From positions 1-45,468 of the forward strand of contig PNLY01000041.1 in NCBI GenBank assembly GCA_013823325.1: 45,468 bases of DNA. Direction: 5' to 3'. A model generated the notes under the pieces. It saw only the letters and a list, made by a program, of their open reading frames with translations. It had not been told where the DNA came from and searched no databases. Positions 7,422 to 14,666 of the stretch are shown here, piece by piece; within the stretch, counting starts at the first letter, position 1; every line of letters starts with the position of its first letter. Both the position numbers and the translations under genes were made by a program. The DNA comes from Methylobacterium sp. Its GTDB lineage: Bacteria > Pseudomonadota > Alphaproteobacteria > Rhizobiales > Beijerinckiaceae.

Positions 7422-9185
7422 TCAAACGAGCTGCTTGCCCTTCGCGTCGATGATCTCGCCGGTATCGCCTTCGAAGTCCGGCAGGATCATCTCGTTATGC
7501 GCTTTGCCCGACGGGATCATCGGGAAGCAGTTCTCTTCCTTCGCCACGAGGCAGTCGAAGATCACCGGGCCGGGCGTCTCGATCATCTCCATGATCGCGC
7601 GGTCGAGATCGGCCGGGTCGGAGCAGCGGATGCCGTGGCCGCCATAGGCCTCCGCCAGCTTGACGAAGTCCGGCAGCGAGGCCGAGTAGCTCTCCGAATA
7701 GCGCCCGCCATGCAGCAGTTCCTGCCACTGGCGCACCATGCCCATGTACTCGTTGTTGAGGATGAAGATCTTGACCGGCAGCCGGTACTGCACCGCCGTC
7801 GACATCTCCTGGATGTTCATCAGGATCGAGGCCTCGCCGGCAACGTCGATGACGAGCGCCTTGGGGTGCTTCATCTGCACGCCGACAGCCGCGGGCAGGC
7901 CGTAGCCCATCGTGCCGAGGCCGCCCGAGGTCATCCAGCGGTTCGGCTCCTGGAAGCGCAGATACTGCGCCGCCCACATCTGGTGCTGGCCGACCTCGGT
8001 GGTGATGTAGGTGTCGCGGTCCTTAGTCAGCGCATAGAGACGCTCAAGCGCATATTGCGGCTTGATGATCGTGTCCGAGCGCTTGTAGGCGAGGCTGTTG
8101 CGCGCCCGCCAGGCGTCGATCTGCGTCCACCAGGCGGTGAGCGCGGTCTTGTCGATCTGGGGGCTGGTCTCGCGCCAGATCCGGACCATGTCCTCGAGCA
8201 CATGGGCGCAATCGCCGACAATGCCGATATCGACCTTGACCGTCTTGTTGATCGAGGACGGATCGATGTCGATGTGGATCTTCTTCGAGTGCGGCGAGAA
8301 GCCGTCGATACGCCCGGTGATGCGGTCGTCGAAGCGCGCGCCGATATTGATCATGACGTCGCAGTCATGCATGGCGAGGTTCGCCTCGTAGGTGCCGTGC
8401 ATGCCGAGCATGCCGAGCCACTGCTTGTCGGCGGCCGGGAAGGCGCCGAGCCCCATCAGCGTCGAGGTGACCGGATAGCCGGTCAGCCGCGCCAGCTCGC
8501 GCAGCAGCGCCGAGGCGTGCGGGCCGGCGTTGATGACGCCGCCGCCGGTGTAGAAGATCGGCTTCTTGGCCTTGGCGATCAGCTCGACCGCGGCCTTGAT
8601 CTTGTTCAGGTCGCCCTTGACCGTGGGACGGTAGGTCTTGTGCTGGTTGTCGCGCGGGCGGCTATAGGCGCCGGTCGCGAACTGGATGTCCTTGGGGATG
8701 TCGATCACCACCGGGCCCGGCCGGCCATTGGCCGCGACATAGAAGGCCTCGTGCAGGATGCGCGGCAGGTCGGCGATGCTCTTCACCAGGTAGTTGTGCT
8801 TGGTGCAGGAGCGGGTGATGCCGACCGTGTCGCATTCCTGGAAGGCGTCCGAGCCGATCAGATGCGTCGGGACCTGGCCGGTGATGACGACGAGCGGGAT
8901 CGAATCCAGCAGCGCATCGGTCAGGCCAGTGACCGCATTGGTCGCACCGGGGCCGGAGGTGACGAGGACGCAGCCGACCTTGCCCGGCGCCGAGCGGGCA
9001 TAGCCCTCGGCGGCATGGACGGCGCCCTGCTCGTGGCGGACGAGCACGTGCTTGACCTTGTCCTGCTGGAAGATCGCATCGTAGATCGGCAGCACCGCGC
9101 CGCCGGGATAGCCGAAGAGATGCTCCACGCCCTGGTCCTGGAGGGCGCGAACGACCATCTCGGCGCCGGTCATCATCTCGCTCAT
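7422..9185 (-). CDS. ilvB: Acetolactate synthase large (catalytic) subunit
   Basis: A 587-residue thiamine-diphosphate enzyme condensing two pyruvates, or pyruvate and 2-oxobutyrate, to acetohydroxy acids. The N-terminal TPP-pyrimidine domain shows FGYPGGAVLPIYDAIF and RHEQGAVHAAEGYAR, with the GPGATNAVTGLTDALLDSIP signature. A central FAD-type domain contains FYTGGGVINAG. The C-terminal TPP-diphosphate domain includes GLGTMGYGLPAAVG, VAGEASILMNIQE and ILNNEYMGMVRQWQELLHGG. The usual GD of the Mg/TPP motif is GE here (Glu451). The leader peptide, attenuator and promoter are directly upstream. The gene could equally be named ilvI. Its regulatory partner ilvN is not adjacent but 1.66 kb downstream. 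Confidence 0.97.
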   Translation of the reverse strand: MSEMMTGAEMVVRALQDQGVEHLFGYPGGAVLPIYDAIFQQDKVKHVLVRHEQGAVHAAEGYARSAPGKVGCVLVTSGPGATNAVTGLTDALLDSIPLVVITGQVPTHLIGSDAFQECDTVGITRSCTKHNYLVKSIADLPRILHEAFYVAANGRPGPVVIDIPKDIQFATGAYSRPRDNQHKTYRPTVKGDLNKIKAAVELIAKAKKPIFYTGGGVINAGPHASALLRELARLTGYPVTSTLMGLGAFPAADKQWLGMLGMHGTYEANLAMHDCDVMINIGARFDDRITGRIDGFSPHSKKIHIDIDPSSINKTVKVDIGIVGDCAHVLEDMVRIWRETSPQIDKTALTAWWTQIDAWRARNSLAYKRSDTIIKPQYALERLYALTKDRDTYITTEVGQHQMWAAQYLRFQEPNRWMTSGGLGTMGYGLPAAVGVQMKHPKALVIDVAGEASILMNIQEMSTAVQYRLPVKIFILNNEYMGMVRQWQELLHGGRYSESYSASLPDFVKLAEAYGGHGIRCSDPADLDRAIMEMIETPGPVIFDCLVAKEENCFPMIPSGKAHNEMILPDFEGDTGEIIDAKGKQLV

Positions 9186-9236
9186 AACGGTCTCCTGCGG
9201 AGGTCTGTCTGTCGGTGTCGGTCGGAAAAAGGCAAT

Positions 9237-9259
9237 AAAAAAGGCCCTCGAAGGGGCCT
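9237..9259 (-). terminator. Rho-independent terminator of the ilv attenuator
   Basis: Read on the minus strand, AGGCCCC-TTCGA-GGGCCT is followed at once by a run of six T residues, a textbook intrinsic terminator. It lies 52 bp upstream of the acetolactate synthase start codon and downstream of the leader peptide, where it would stop transcription when the leader is translated freely. Confidence 0.88.
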
Positions 9260-9263
9260 GGGC

Positions 9264-9315
9264 GTGCGCTGGCGTCGGGGACGCCCGGTTGTTAAACCGG
9301 CCCCTACCAGCGCAC
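9264..9315 (-). promoter_or_regulatory. Attenuator leader with alternative RNA stems
   Basis: The last three sense codons of the leader peptide (GTG CGC TGG, 9315-9307) pair perfectly over nine bases with CCAGCGCAC at 9272-9264. Between them lie two smaller hairpins: CCGGTT-TAAC-AACCGG (9300-9285) and the GGCGTC/GACGCC stem (9285-9271). Because segment 9264-9272 abuts the terminator and the long stem covers the leader codons, ribosome position on the Leu/Ile/Val codons should decide which structures form. The pairing is read directly; the regulatory outcome is inferred from known ilv attenuators. Confidence 0.78.
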
Positions 9316-9339
9316 CTCTACGATAATAAGCTTGCGCAT
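9304..9339 (-). CDS. ilvL: ilv leader peptide
   Basis: An 11-codon open frame, MRKLIIVEVRW, then TAG. Five of eleven residues are branched-chain amino acids, with consecutive Leu-Ile-Ile-Val codons, as in attenuator leader peptides of ilv operons. A weak AGGG ribosome site precedes the ATG. It lies 32 bp downstream of a good sigma-70 type promoter and just before the attenuator stems and the terminator. Stalling on these codons when charged Leu, Ile or Val tRNA is short would favour antitermination into the acetolactate synthase gene. The gene symbol is given by analogy. Confidence 0.85.
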   Translation of the reverse strand: MRKLIIVEVRW

Positions 9340-9370
9340 GTCGCAGCCCTGTCGAAACGAAAGTTGCCGG

Positions 9371-9399
9371 ACGCTAAACGAGCTGCGCCCCATGGTCAA
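9371..9399 (-). promoter_or_regulatory. Promoter of the ilv leader and acetolactate synthase operon
   Basis: On the minus strand, TTGACC (9399-9394) and TAGCGT (9376-9371) are separated by exactly 17 bp, a sigma-70-like arrangement. Transcription would begin about 25 bp before the leader-peptide ATG. It lies in the 68-bp gap immediately after the miaA stop codon, so the ilv operon appears to have its own promoter apart from miaA. Confidence 0.7.
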
Positions 9400-9407
9400 G
9401 TCAGGAT

Positions 9408-10340
9408 TCAGCCGGCAATCGAAGCGCCGTTCGCGCAAGCCGCGAGTGCCACGTCCAGCGCAGCCTCCGGCGCAACAGCGGTCCAGCCCTCCATCTGGTG
9501 GCGGAACCAGGTCACCTGGCGCTTGGCATAGGCGCGCGTGTCGGCCTTGCCGCGCGCAATCGCCTCGTCCAGTGAGAGCCTGCCGTCGAGATAGGCGATC
9601 AGTCCCGGCACGCCATGGGCGCGCATTACCGGCAGCAGCGAGTCGAGCCGGCGCTCGCGCAGGGCCGCGACCTCGTCGAGCGCACCCTGCTCCATCATGA
9701 GGTCGAAGCGATGGTCGATCCGGGCGCGGACGAGTTCCCGCTCCGGTGCCAGGAACAGCTTGAGCAGGTCCTGCCCCGCCAGCGGCCCTGGCCGCCTGGA
9801 GCCCTGGAATGTCGCCAGCGAGCGCCCGGTCGCCTCGAACACCTCCAGCGCCCGCATCACCCGCAAGCGATCGCTCGGTCGCAGGCGCGCCGCCATCTCC
9901 GGATCCTTGCCGGCGAGCTCGGCATGCAGCTCGCCGGTCTCGCGCTGCTCCGCCCTGGCTCGGAACGCGATGCGAACCTCATCCGGCACCGGCGGGATGT
10001 CCGAGAGCCCCTCGGTCAGCGCCTTGAAGTAGAGCCCGGTGCCGCCGACGAGAACCGGCAAGGCGCCCTGCCCCGCCAGCTCCTGCAACAGCGCCGTGAC
10101 TTCGGCGGCATAGGCCGCGGCGGAATGGTTCACCGCGCCGTCGATATGGCCATAGAGCCGGTGCGGCACCTCGCCCATCTCCTCCGGCGTCGGTCGTGCC
10201 GTGATGACCTGGAGATCGCGATAGACCTGCATCGAATCGGCATTGACCACGACGCCGCCGAAACGACGCGCCAACGCGACGGCCAGCGCCGACTTGCCGC
10301 TCGCGGTCGGACCTGCGATGAGCACCGCGCTGTATTTCAC
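9408..10340 (-). CDS. miaA: tRNA dimethylallyltransferase
   Basis: A 310-residue MiaA, which transfers a dimethylallyl group to N6 of A37 in tRNAs reading codons that start with U. Diagnostic features are the P-loop IAGPTASGKSALAVALARRF (residues 8-27), NADSMQVYRDLQVITARPTP (about 34-53), and VGGTGLYFKALTEGLSDIPP near residue 100. RQVTWFRHQ near the C-terminus is the tRNA-contacting region. The start is GTG (10340-10338) with GGAAG a few bases upstream; no in-frame ATG lies nearby. Only 18 bp separate this start from the divergent serB start, so its promoter must overlap serB coding sequence. Confidence 0.96.
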   Translation of the reverse strand: MKYSAVLIAGPTASGKSALAVALARRFGGVVVNADSMQVYRDLQVITARPTPEEMGEVPHRLYGHIDGAVNHSAAAYAAEVTALLQELAGQGALPVLVGGTGLYFKALTEGLSDIPPVPDEVRIAFRARAEQRETGELHAELAGKDPEMAARLRPSDRLRVMRALEVFEATGRSLATFQGSRRPGPLAGQDLLKLFLAPERELVRARIDHRFDLMMEQGALDEVAALRERRLDSLLPVMRAHGVPGLIAYLDGRLSLDEAIARGKADTRAYAKRQVTWFRHQMEGWTAVAPEAALDVALAACANGASIAG

Positions 10341-10358
10341 TTCGCTTCCGGCTCCGTC

Positions 10359-11249
10359 ATGACGCTCGTCGCCACCCTCGTCTCAGCCCATGGTCAGGCC
10401 CTGCTCGACGATGGTCTGCTCGCCCGCCTCAGCGCCGCCTCACCGGCCCCGGCAAGGACCGAGCGCCTCGACGGCGAGATCGCGGCCGACCTCTTCGCGG
10501 AAGCGGGCGATGCGCGCAAGCTCGAAAGGACATTGCGCGAGGCGCTGGCTGGCGCTCCCGTCGACATCATCGTCCAGCCGGCCGCCACCCGCCGCAAGCG
10601 CCTGTTTCTCGCCGACATGGATTCGACCATGATCGGCCAGGAGTGCATCGACGAGCTCGCCGCCTATGTCGGCCTGAAGGAGAAGGTTTCCGATATCACC
10701 GAGCGCGCCATGCGCGGCGAGCTCGAATTCGAGCCGGCGCTGCGCGAGCGCGTCGGTCTCCTCAAGGGCATCGCACTCGGCGTCGTCGACGAGATCATCG
10801 CCAAGAGCATCACCCTGACGCCGGGAGGCAGCGCCCTGGTGCGCACCATGCGCGCAAATGGCGGCTATACCGCGCTGGTTTCGGGCGGCTTCACCGTCTT
10901 CACCGGCCCGATCAGCCGCACCATCGGCTTCGACGAACATCGCTCCAACACCCTGCTCAGCGAGGGCGCCCTGCTCTCCGGCGTGGTCGCCGAGCCGATC
11001 CTCGGCAAGCAGGCCAAGCTCGATGCGCTCCTAGAGTTGCGCGCCCGCTTCGGCCTGCCGGACGAGGCGACGCTCGCCGTCGGCGACGGCGCCAACGACC
11101 TCGCCATGCTGGGCGAAGCCGGGCTCGGCGTCGCCTATCGCGCCAAGCCCGCGGTCGCAGCCGCGGCCGACGCCCGGCTCGACCATGCCGACCTCACCGC
11201 TTTGCTCTACGCCCAGGGCTACCGCGGCGACGAGATCGTCCGGGATTGA
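10359..11249 (+). CDS. serB: Phosphoserine phosphatase
   Basis: A 296-residue HAD-superfamily phosphatase giving L-serine from phosphoserine, the last step of serine synthesis. The nucleophile motif LADMDSTMIGQECIDELA has Asp86 and Asp88. It is followed by SGGFTVFTG, the lysine region LGKQAKLDALLELR, and the Mg-binding GDGANDLAMLGEAGLGVAY motif. The first 85 residues form the N-terminal extension typical of proteobacterial SerB (about 290-300 residues in total). The ATG at 10359 is the start that gives family length, though its ribosome site is weak. It diverges from miaA across an 18-bp gap and converges on the DHCW cupin gene (3-bp gap). Confidence 0.95.
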   Translation: MTLVATLVSAHGQALLDDGLLARLSAASPAPARTERLDGEIAADLFAEAGDARKLERTLREALAGAPVDIIVQPAATRRKRLFLADMDSTMIGQECIDELAAYVGLKEKVSDITERAMRGELEFEPALRERVGLLKGIALGVVDEIIAKSITLTPGGSALVRTMRANGGYTALVSGGFTVFTGPISRTIGFDEHRSNTLLSEGALLSGVVAEPILGKQAKLDALLELRARFGLPDEATLAVGDGANDLAMLGEAGLGVAYRAKPAVAAAADARLDHADLTALLYAQGYRGDEIVRD

Positions 11250-11252
11250 GGC

Positions 11253-11594
11253 TCAATCGACGATGAACAGCCGCGCCCCGTTCGGTGAGCGCGAGCGGTG
11301 CGGCTCGGCCTTGTCGGCCACCTGGTAGCTCATTCCGGCCCGCAACCACATGACGCGGCCATCGGCCAGCGTCGTTTCGAGCTCGCCCTCGAGGCAGAGC
11401 AGGATATGCCCCCTCTCGCACCAATGGTCCGAGACATAGCCGGGCGAATACTCGACCATCCGGACGCGGATCTGATTGTCCGCCGGCCCGAAGCGCCGCG
11501 TGCGCCAGATCGCCTGCCCCTGCTCGCCGGGGAAATGCTCCGGCTCGACCGAAGACCAGTCTGTCGTGCAGAAGGGGATGTCGCTCATGCGCAT
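11253..11594 (-). CDS. DHCW-motif cupin fold protein
   Basis: A 113-residue single-domain cupin. The family-type motif appears as VSDHWCERGHILLCLEGEL, where the His, Cys/Glu and His side chains probably bind a metal. It is followed by a LADGRVMWLRAGMSYQVAD strand-turn segment typical of cupin barrels. Function is unknown at family level. The ATG at 11594 is chosen because AGAGG precedes it; a second ATG lies six bases inside. It faces serB tail to tail with a 3-bp gap. The degP terminator lies about 90 bp upstream. Confidence 0.85.
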   Translation of the reverse strand: MRMSDIPFCTTDWSSVEPEHFPGEQGQAIWRTRRFGPADNQIRVRMVEYSPGYVSDHWCERGHILLCLEGELETTLADGRVMWLRAGMSYQVADKAEPHRSRSPNGARLFIVD

Positions 11595-11684
11595 TGGCAG
11601 GCCTCTGTGACGCGTGCCCCGCAACCCTGCCGGAGCCGCCCTCGCCCGGCCAATGCAAAATGCTGATCGCTGCCATCGCCCGAC

Positions 11685-11712
11685 AAAAAAGGCGGCCCGT
11701 GGGCCGCCTTTT
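11685..11712 (-). terminator. Intrinsic terminator of the Do-protease gene
   Basis: On the minus strand, ten-base arms AAGGCGGCCC and GGGCCGCCTT flank a two-base turn, followed by a run of T residues (plus-strand A6 at 11685-11690). It lies 23 bp after the degP-like stop codon on the matching strand. Confidence 0.88.
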
Positions 11713-11734
11713 CGAGATCCGTCGTTGAGAAGGG

Positions 11735-13267
11735 TCAGCTCATCGTCACCGCGACGAAGCGGACCTCGCCCTGGGCGTTCGAGACCAGCAACAGCGCCGA
11801 CTTCTTGCCCTCCTTCTTCAGGGCATCGAGCCGCTTGGTGACGTCCTCCGGCGAGTTCACCGGCTCCTGGCCGACCTCGACCACCAGCTCGCCGACGAGG
11901 ATGCGCTTGTCGGCGGCGTTGGAATTGGCGTCGACCTTGGTGATGACGACGCCCTTCAGCCCGTCCTTGATCGAGTAGCGCTTGCGCAGATCGTCGTTCT
12001 GGGCCGAGAACTCCAGGCCGAGCGCCGAGGCGGTCACCGGCTTGGCGGCCTCGCCCGCCGGCTTGTTGGCCGAGGCCTGCTGGACCTTCTCGCCATCCTC
12101 GAGCCGGGCGAGCTTGACCGTCTTGCTCAGCTCCTTGCCCTTGCGCATCACCTGGATCGGCACGTCCTTGCCGACCGCGGTGCCGGCGACGATGCGCGGC
12201 AGCTCGCGCGAATCCTTGACGTCCTTGCCGTCGAACTTGACGATCACGTCGCCGACTTCGAGGCCGGCCGGCTTGGCCGGGCCCTTCTCGTCGATGCCGG
12301 CGATCAGCGCGCCGCGGGCGGTGCCGAGGCCGAGCGCTTCGGCGGCGGCGTCATCGACGTTCTGGATACGCACGCCGAGCCAGCCGCGGCGGGTCTCGCC
12401 GAACTCCTTGAGCTGATCGACGACATTGGTCGCGAGCGAAGACGGCACGGCGAAGCCGATGCCGACCGAGCCGCCAGTCGGCGACAGGATCGCGGTGTTG
12501 ATGCCGATCACCTCGCCGGCCATGTTGAACAGCGGGCCGCCGGAATTGCCCTTGTTGATGGCCGCGTCGGTCTGGATGTAGGTGTCGTAGGGACCCTGGT
12601 TGATGTCCCGGTTGCGGGCCGAGACGATGCCCGACGAGACCGAGCCGCCGAGGCCGAACGGATTACCGATCGCCATCACGGGATCGCCGATTCGCATCTT
12701 GTCGGAATCGCCGAACTTGACGAAGGGCAGCGGCTTGTCGTGCTTCACGCGCAGCAGCGCGAGATCGACCTTGGTATCCTTGCCGACGACCTCGGCCTTG
12801 AGGCGCAGGCCGTCGCTGAACACCACGGTGATCTCGTTCGCGTCGCCGATGACGTGGTTGTTGGTCACGACGAGGCCGGACGGATCGACCACGAAGCCCG
12901 AGCCCGCCGATTGCGAGCGGCGCTGCTGCGGCGGCTGGTTCTGGCCCTGCTCGCCGCCACGGCCGCGGCGGTTGAAGAACTCCTCGAACAGGTCGCCGAA
13001 CGGAGTGTCGGGACCGAGCTGCGGCAGCTGCGGCAGGTTGCGGCCGCGCGTCTCGCTGGTCGTCACCGCCGCGATATTGACCACGGCCGGCATCACCCGC
13101 TCGGCGAGATCGGCCAGCGAGATCGTGGTGCCGTGGGCCTGCGGCGTGGCCTGGACGTTGCCAGGCGCCGGCGTCGCCTGGGCGAAGGCGGGCACCGTCG
13201 CGAACGCCATGCCGGCAACCGTCGCGATGCGCGCCAGGCGGTAGGCGTGGGAATGAGTGAGTGCCAT
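11735..13267 (-). CDS. degP: DegP/Do-family periplasmic serine protease
   Basis: A 510-residue HtrA-type protease and chaperone. A Sec signal peptide covers about residues 1-31, ending VPAFAQA. The trypsin-like domain carries the full triad: His138 in VVTNNHVIGDA, Asp168 in KVDLALLRVK, Ser242 in NKGNSGGPLFN. Two PDZ domains follow (about 300-390 and 415-505), the first beginning near RRGWLGVRIQNV. It degrades or refolds damaged envelope proteins. The ATG at 13267 follows GAGGA by six bases and begins a proper signal peptide; longer in-frame starts upstream lack this. It lies downstream of hflKC-DUF2065 but is separated by 265 bp containing a stable hairpin. Confidence 0.94.
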   Translation of the reverse strand: MALTHSHAYRLARIATVAGMAFATVPAFAQATPAPGNVQATPQAHGTTISLADLAERVMPAVVNIAAVTTSETRGRNLPQLPQLGPDTPFGDLFEEFFNRRGRGGEQGQNQPPQQRRSQSAGSGFVVDPSGLVVTNNHVIGDANEITVVFSDGLRLKAEVVGKDTKVDLALLRVKHDKPLPFVKFGDSDKMRIGDPVMAIGNPFGLGGSVSSGIVSARNRDINQGPYDTYIQTDAAINKGNSGGPLFNMAGEVIGINTAILSPTGGSVGIGFAVPSSLATNVVDQLKEFGETRRGWLGVRIQNVDDAAAEALGLGTARGALIAGIDEKGPAKPAGLEVGDVIVKFDGKDVKDSRELPRIVAGTAVGKDVPIQVMRKGKELSKTVKLARLEDGEKVQQASANKPAGEAAKPVTASALGLEFSAQNDDLRKRYSIKDGLKGVVITKVDANSNAADKRILVGELVVEVGQEPVNSPEDVTKRLDALKKEGKKSALLLVSNAQGEVRFVAVTMS

Positions 13268-13482
13268 CGATGTCCTCATGATCATGATGATGTCAGCGCC
13301 AAGAGACCGAGGTTGACGGGATCGCCTTGACGGCATTGCAGCGCAGCCGGAATCCGAACGCAACTTAAGAACGCCAAAATACGGCGGAAGGGCGACGCAA
13401 CATCGCGTCATAATGCCGTGATCGCCGGAAAATGGCCCGGACGCCGCGGCTAAACCCGAGCGGCTTCCGTTTGAGGCTCTCA

Positions 13483-13529
13483 GAACCCGTTCCGCCCGGC
13501 TCGCAGCGCAAGCCGGGCGGATCCGGTTC
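13483..13529 (-). terminator. Long hairpin after the hflKC-DUF2065 genes
   Basis: CCGCCCGGCT (13492-13501) and AGCCGGGCGG (13511-13520) form ten perfect pairs around a 9-nt loop. They are extended by a 4x4 internal loop and an outer GAACC/GGTTC stem. It begins 3 bp after the DUF2065 stop. There is no clear T-run, so it may be a weak terminator or an mRNA-stabilising stem. Confidence 0.6.
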
Positions 13530-13532
13530 CCG

Positions 13533-13718
13533 TCAGCTCCGCGCCAGCCAGACCAGGCCGACGCCGACGATCGCCGAGACGATGCCGATCAGGCGCATGC
13601 GGTCCGCCGGAGTCTCGGAGGCGCTGCGCAGCGCCTCCTTGGCGATCTCCGGTATCGACGCGAAAAGCAGTCCCTCGATGGCGAAGACCAGGCCGAGCGC
13701 CGCGAGGAAATCTGTCAT
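13533..13718 (-). CDS. DUF2065 family small membrane protein
   Basis: A 61-residue protein with two transmembrane helices (about residues 3-21 and 42-58, the latter IGIVSAIVGVGLVWLA) joined by a short polar segment with SASETPADRMR. This matches the DUF2065 pattern, whose members are commonly encoded next to hflC in proteobacteria. It starts 21 bp downstream of the hflC stop on the same strand, consistent with an hflK-hflC-DUF2065 operon. The conserved linkage suggests a role near the HflKC-FtsH complex in the inner membrane, but no function is established. Confidence 0.88.
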   Translation of the reverse strand: MTDFLAALGLVFAIEGLLFASIPEIAKEALRSASETPADRMRLIGIVSAIVGVGLVWLARS

Positions 13719-13739
13719 GCGCAGCGCTCGGTCATTTCG

Positions 13740-14666
13740 TTAGGGCTTCGGGGCCGCCGGCGTCGCCGGGGCCGCATCGGTTGCCGCGCCGGCGCGCTTG
13801 CCGGACGGGTCGTTGAAGAAGCGGAAGAACGGCGAGTCCGGCGTCAGCAGCATGCGCGTATCGCCGGACTTCAGGCTCGCTTCATAGGCCTGCATCGAGC
13901 GGTAGAAGGCGAAGAACTCCGGATCCTTGCCGAAGCCCTCGGCGAAGATGCGGTTGCGCTCGCCTTCGCCCTGGCCGCGGATCTCGTCCGACTTCCGCTG
14001 CGCCTCGGCGACGATGATGATCGCCTCGCGCTCGGCCCGCGCCCGGATTTCCTGCGACTGCTGACCGCCGAGCGCGCGCGCTTCCGCCGCCTCGCGCTGC
14101 CGTTCGGTCTGCATGCGCTGGAACACCGCCTGCGAGTTGGCCGCCGGCAGGTCGACACGACGCAGCCGAACGTCGACCACGGTCATGCCGAACCGGCCCG
14201 CCTCGCGGTTCACGTCATCGCGGATGCGGTTCATCAGCCGCGAGCGTTCGGTGCGGACCATCGCGGTGAAGGTCGCCTCGGCCAGGACCGAGCGGACCTG
14301 GCCGTTGACGATCGAGGCGAGCTGCGAATTGGCGCGCGGGATGTTGTTGACCGCCTGGAAGAAGCGCAGCGGATCGGAAATCCGGTAGCGCGTGAAGGCG
14401 TCGACCACGAGCCGCTTCTGGTCGGACGCGATGATTTCCTGCGCCGGCAGATCAAGATCGAGGATGCGGTTGTCGAGATAGGTGACCTGCTCGAACGGCG
14501 CCGGCAGCTTGAAATAGAGCCCCGGCTCGGTGACGACGCTGCGCACCGCGCCGAAGCGCAGCACGATCGCCGACTGGGTCTGCTGGACGACGAAGGTCGC
14601 AGCGTAGAAGACGATCGCGACGACGGCGATGACCGCCAGGACGGCGACGCGGAGGAAGCCGTTCAT
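13740..14666 (-). CDS. hflC: Protease modulator HflC (SPFH domain)
   Basis: A 308-residue SPFH/prohibitin-family protein. One N-terminal membrane anchor (residues about 5-25) is followed by QQTQSAIVLRFGAVRSVV and the SPFH core to about residue 190. A long helical region rich in Arg, Glu and Ala (QREAAEARALGGQQSQEIRA onward) comes next, and the tail is Ala/Pro-rich. HflC and HflK form a periplasm-facing cage around FtsH that modulates proteolysis of membrane proteins. The ATG (14666) overlaps the hflK stop in an ATGA arrangement, so equimolar, coupled synthesis is expected. The length agrees with the family. Confidence 0.96.
   Translation of the reverse strand: MNGFLRVAVLAVIAVVAIVFYAATFVVQQTQSAIVLRFGAVRSVVTEPGLYFKLPAPFEQVTYLDNRILDLDLPAQEIIASDQKRLVVDAFTRYRISDPLRFFQAVNNIPRANSQLASIVNGQVRSVLAEATFTAMVRTERSRLMNRIRDDVNREAGRFGMTVVDVRLRRVDLPAANSQAVFQRMQTERQREAAEARALGGQQSQEIRARAEREAIIIVAEAQRKSDEIRGQGEGERNRIFAEGFGKDPEFFAFYRSMQAYEASLKSGDTRMLLTPDSPFFRFFNDPSGKRAGAATDAAPATPAAPKP

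Noticed and set aside
6624..9326. 900-codon open frame on the plus strand opposite the acetolactate synthase and racemase genes
   Set aside because: It is antisense to clearly recognised enzymes. Its product is dominated by Arg, Asp, Gly and Leu as expected from complementary G+C-rich codons, and it resembles no family.
9615..10358. N-terminal extension of serB overlapping miaA antisense
   Set aside because: The extension is the complement of miaA coding sequence; SerB family length and N-terminus start at 10359.
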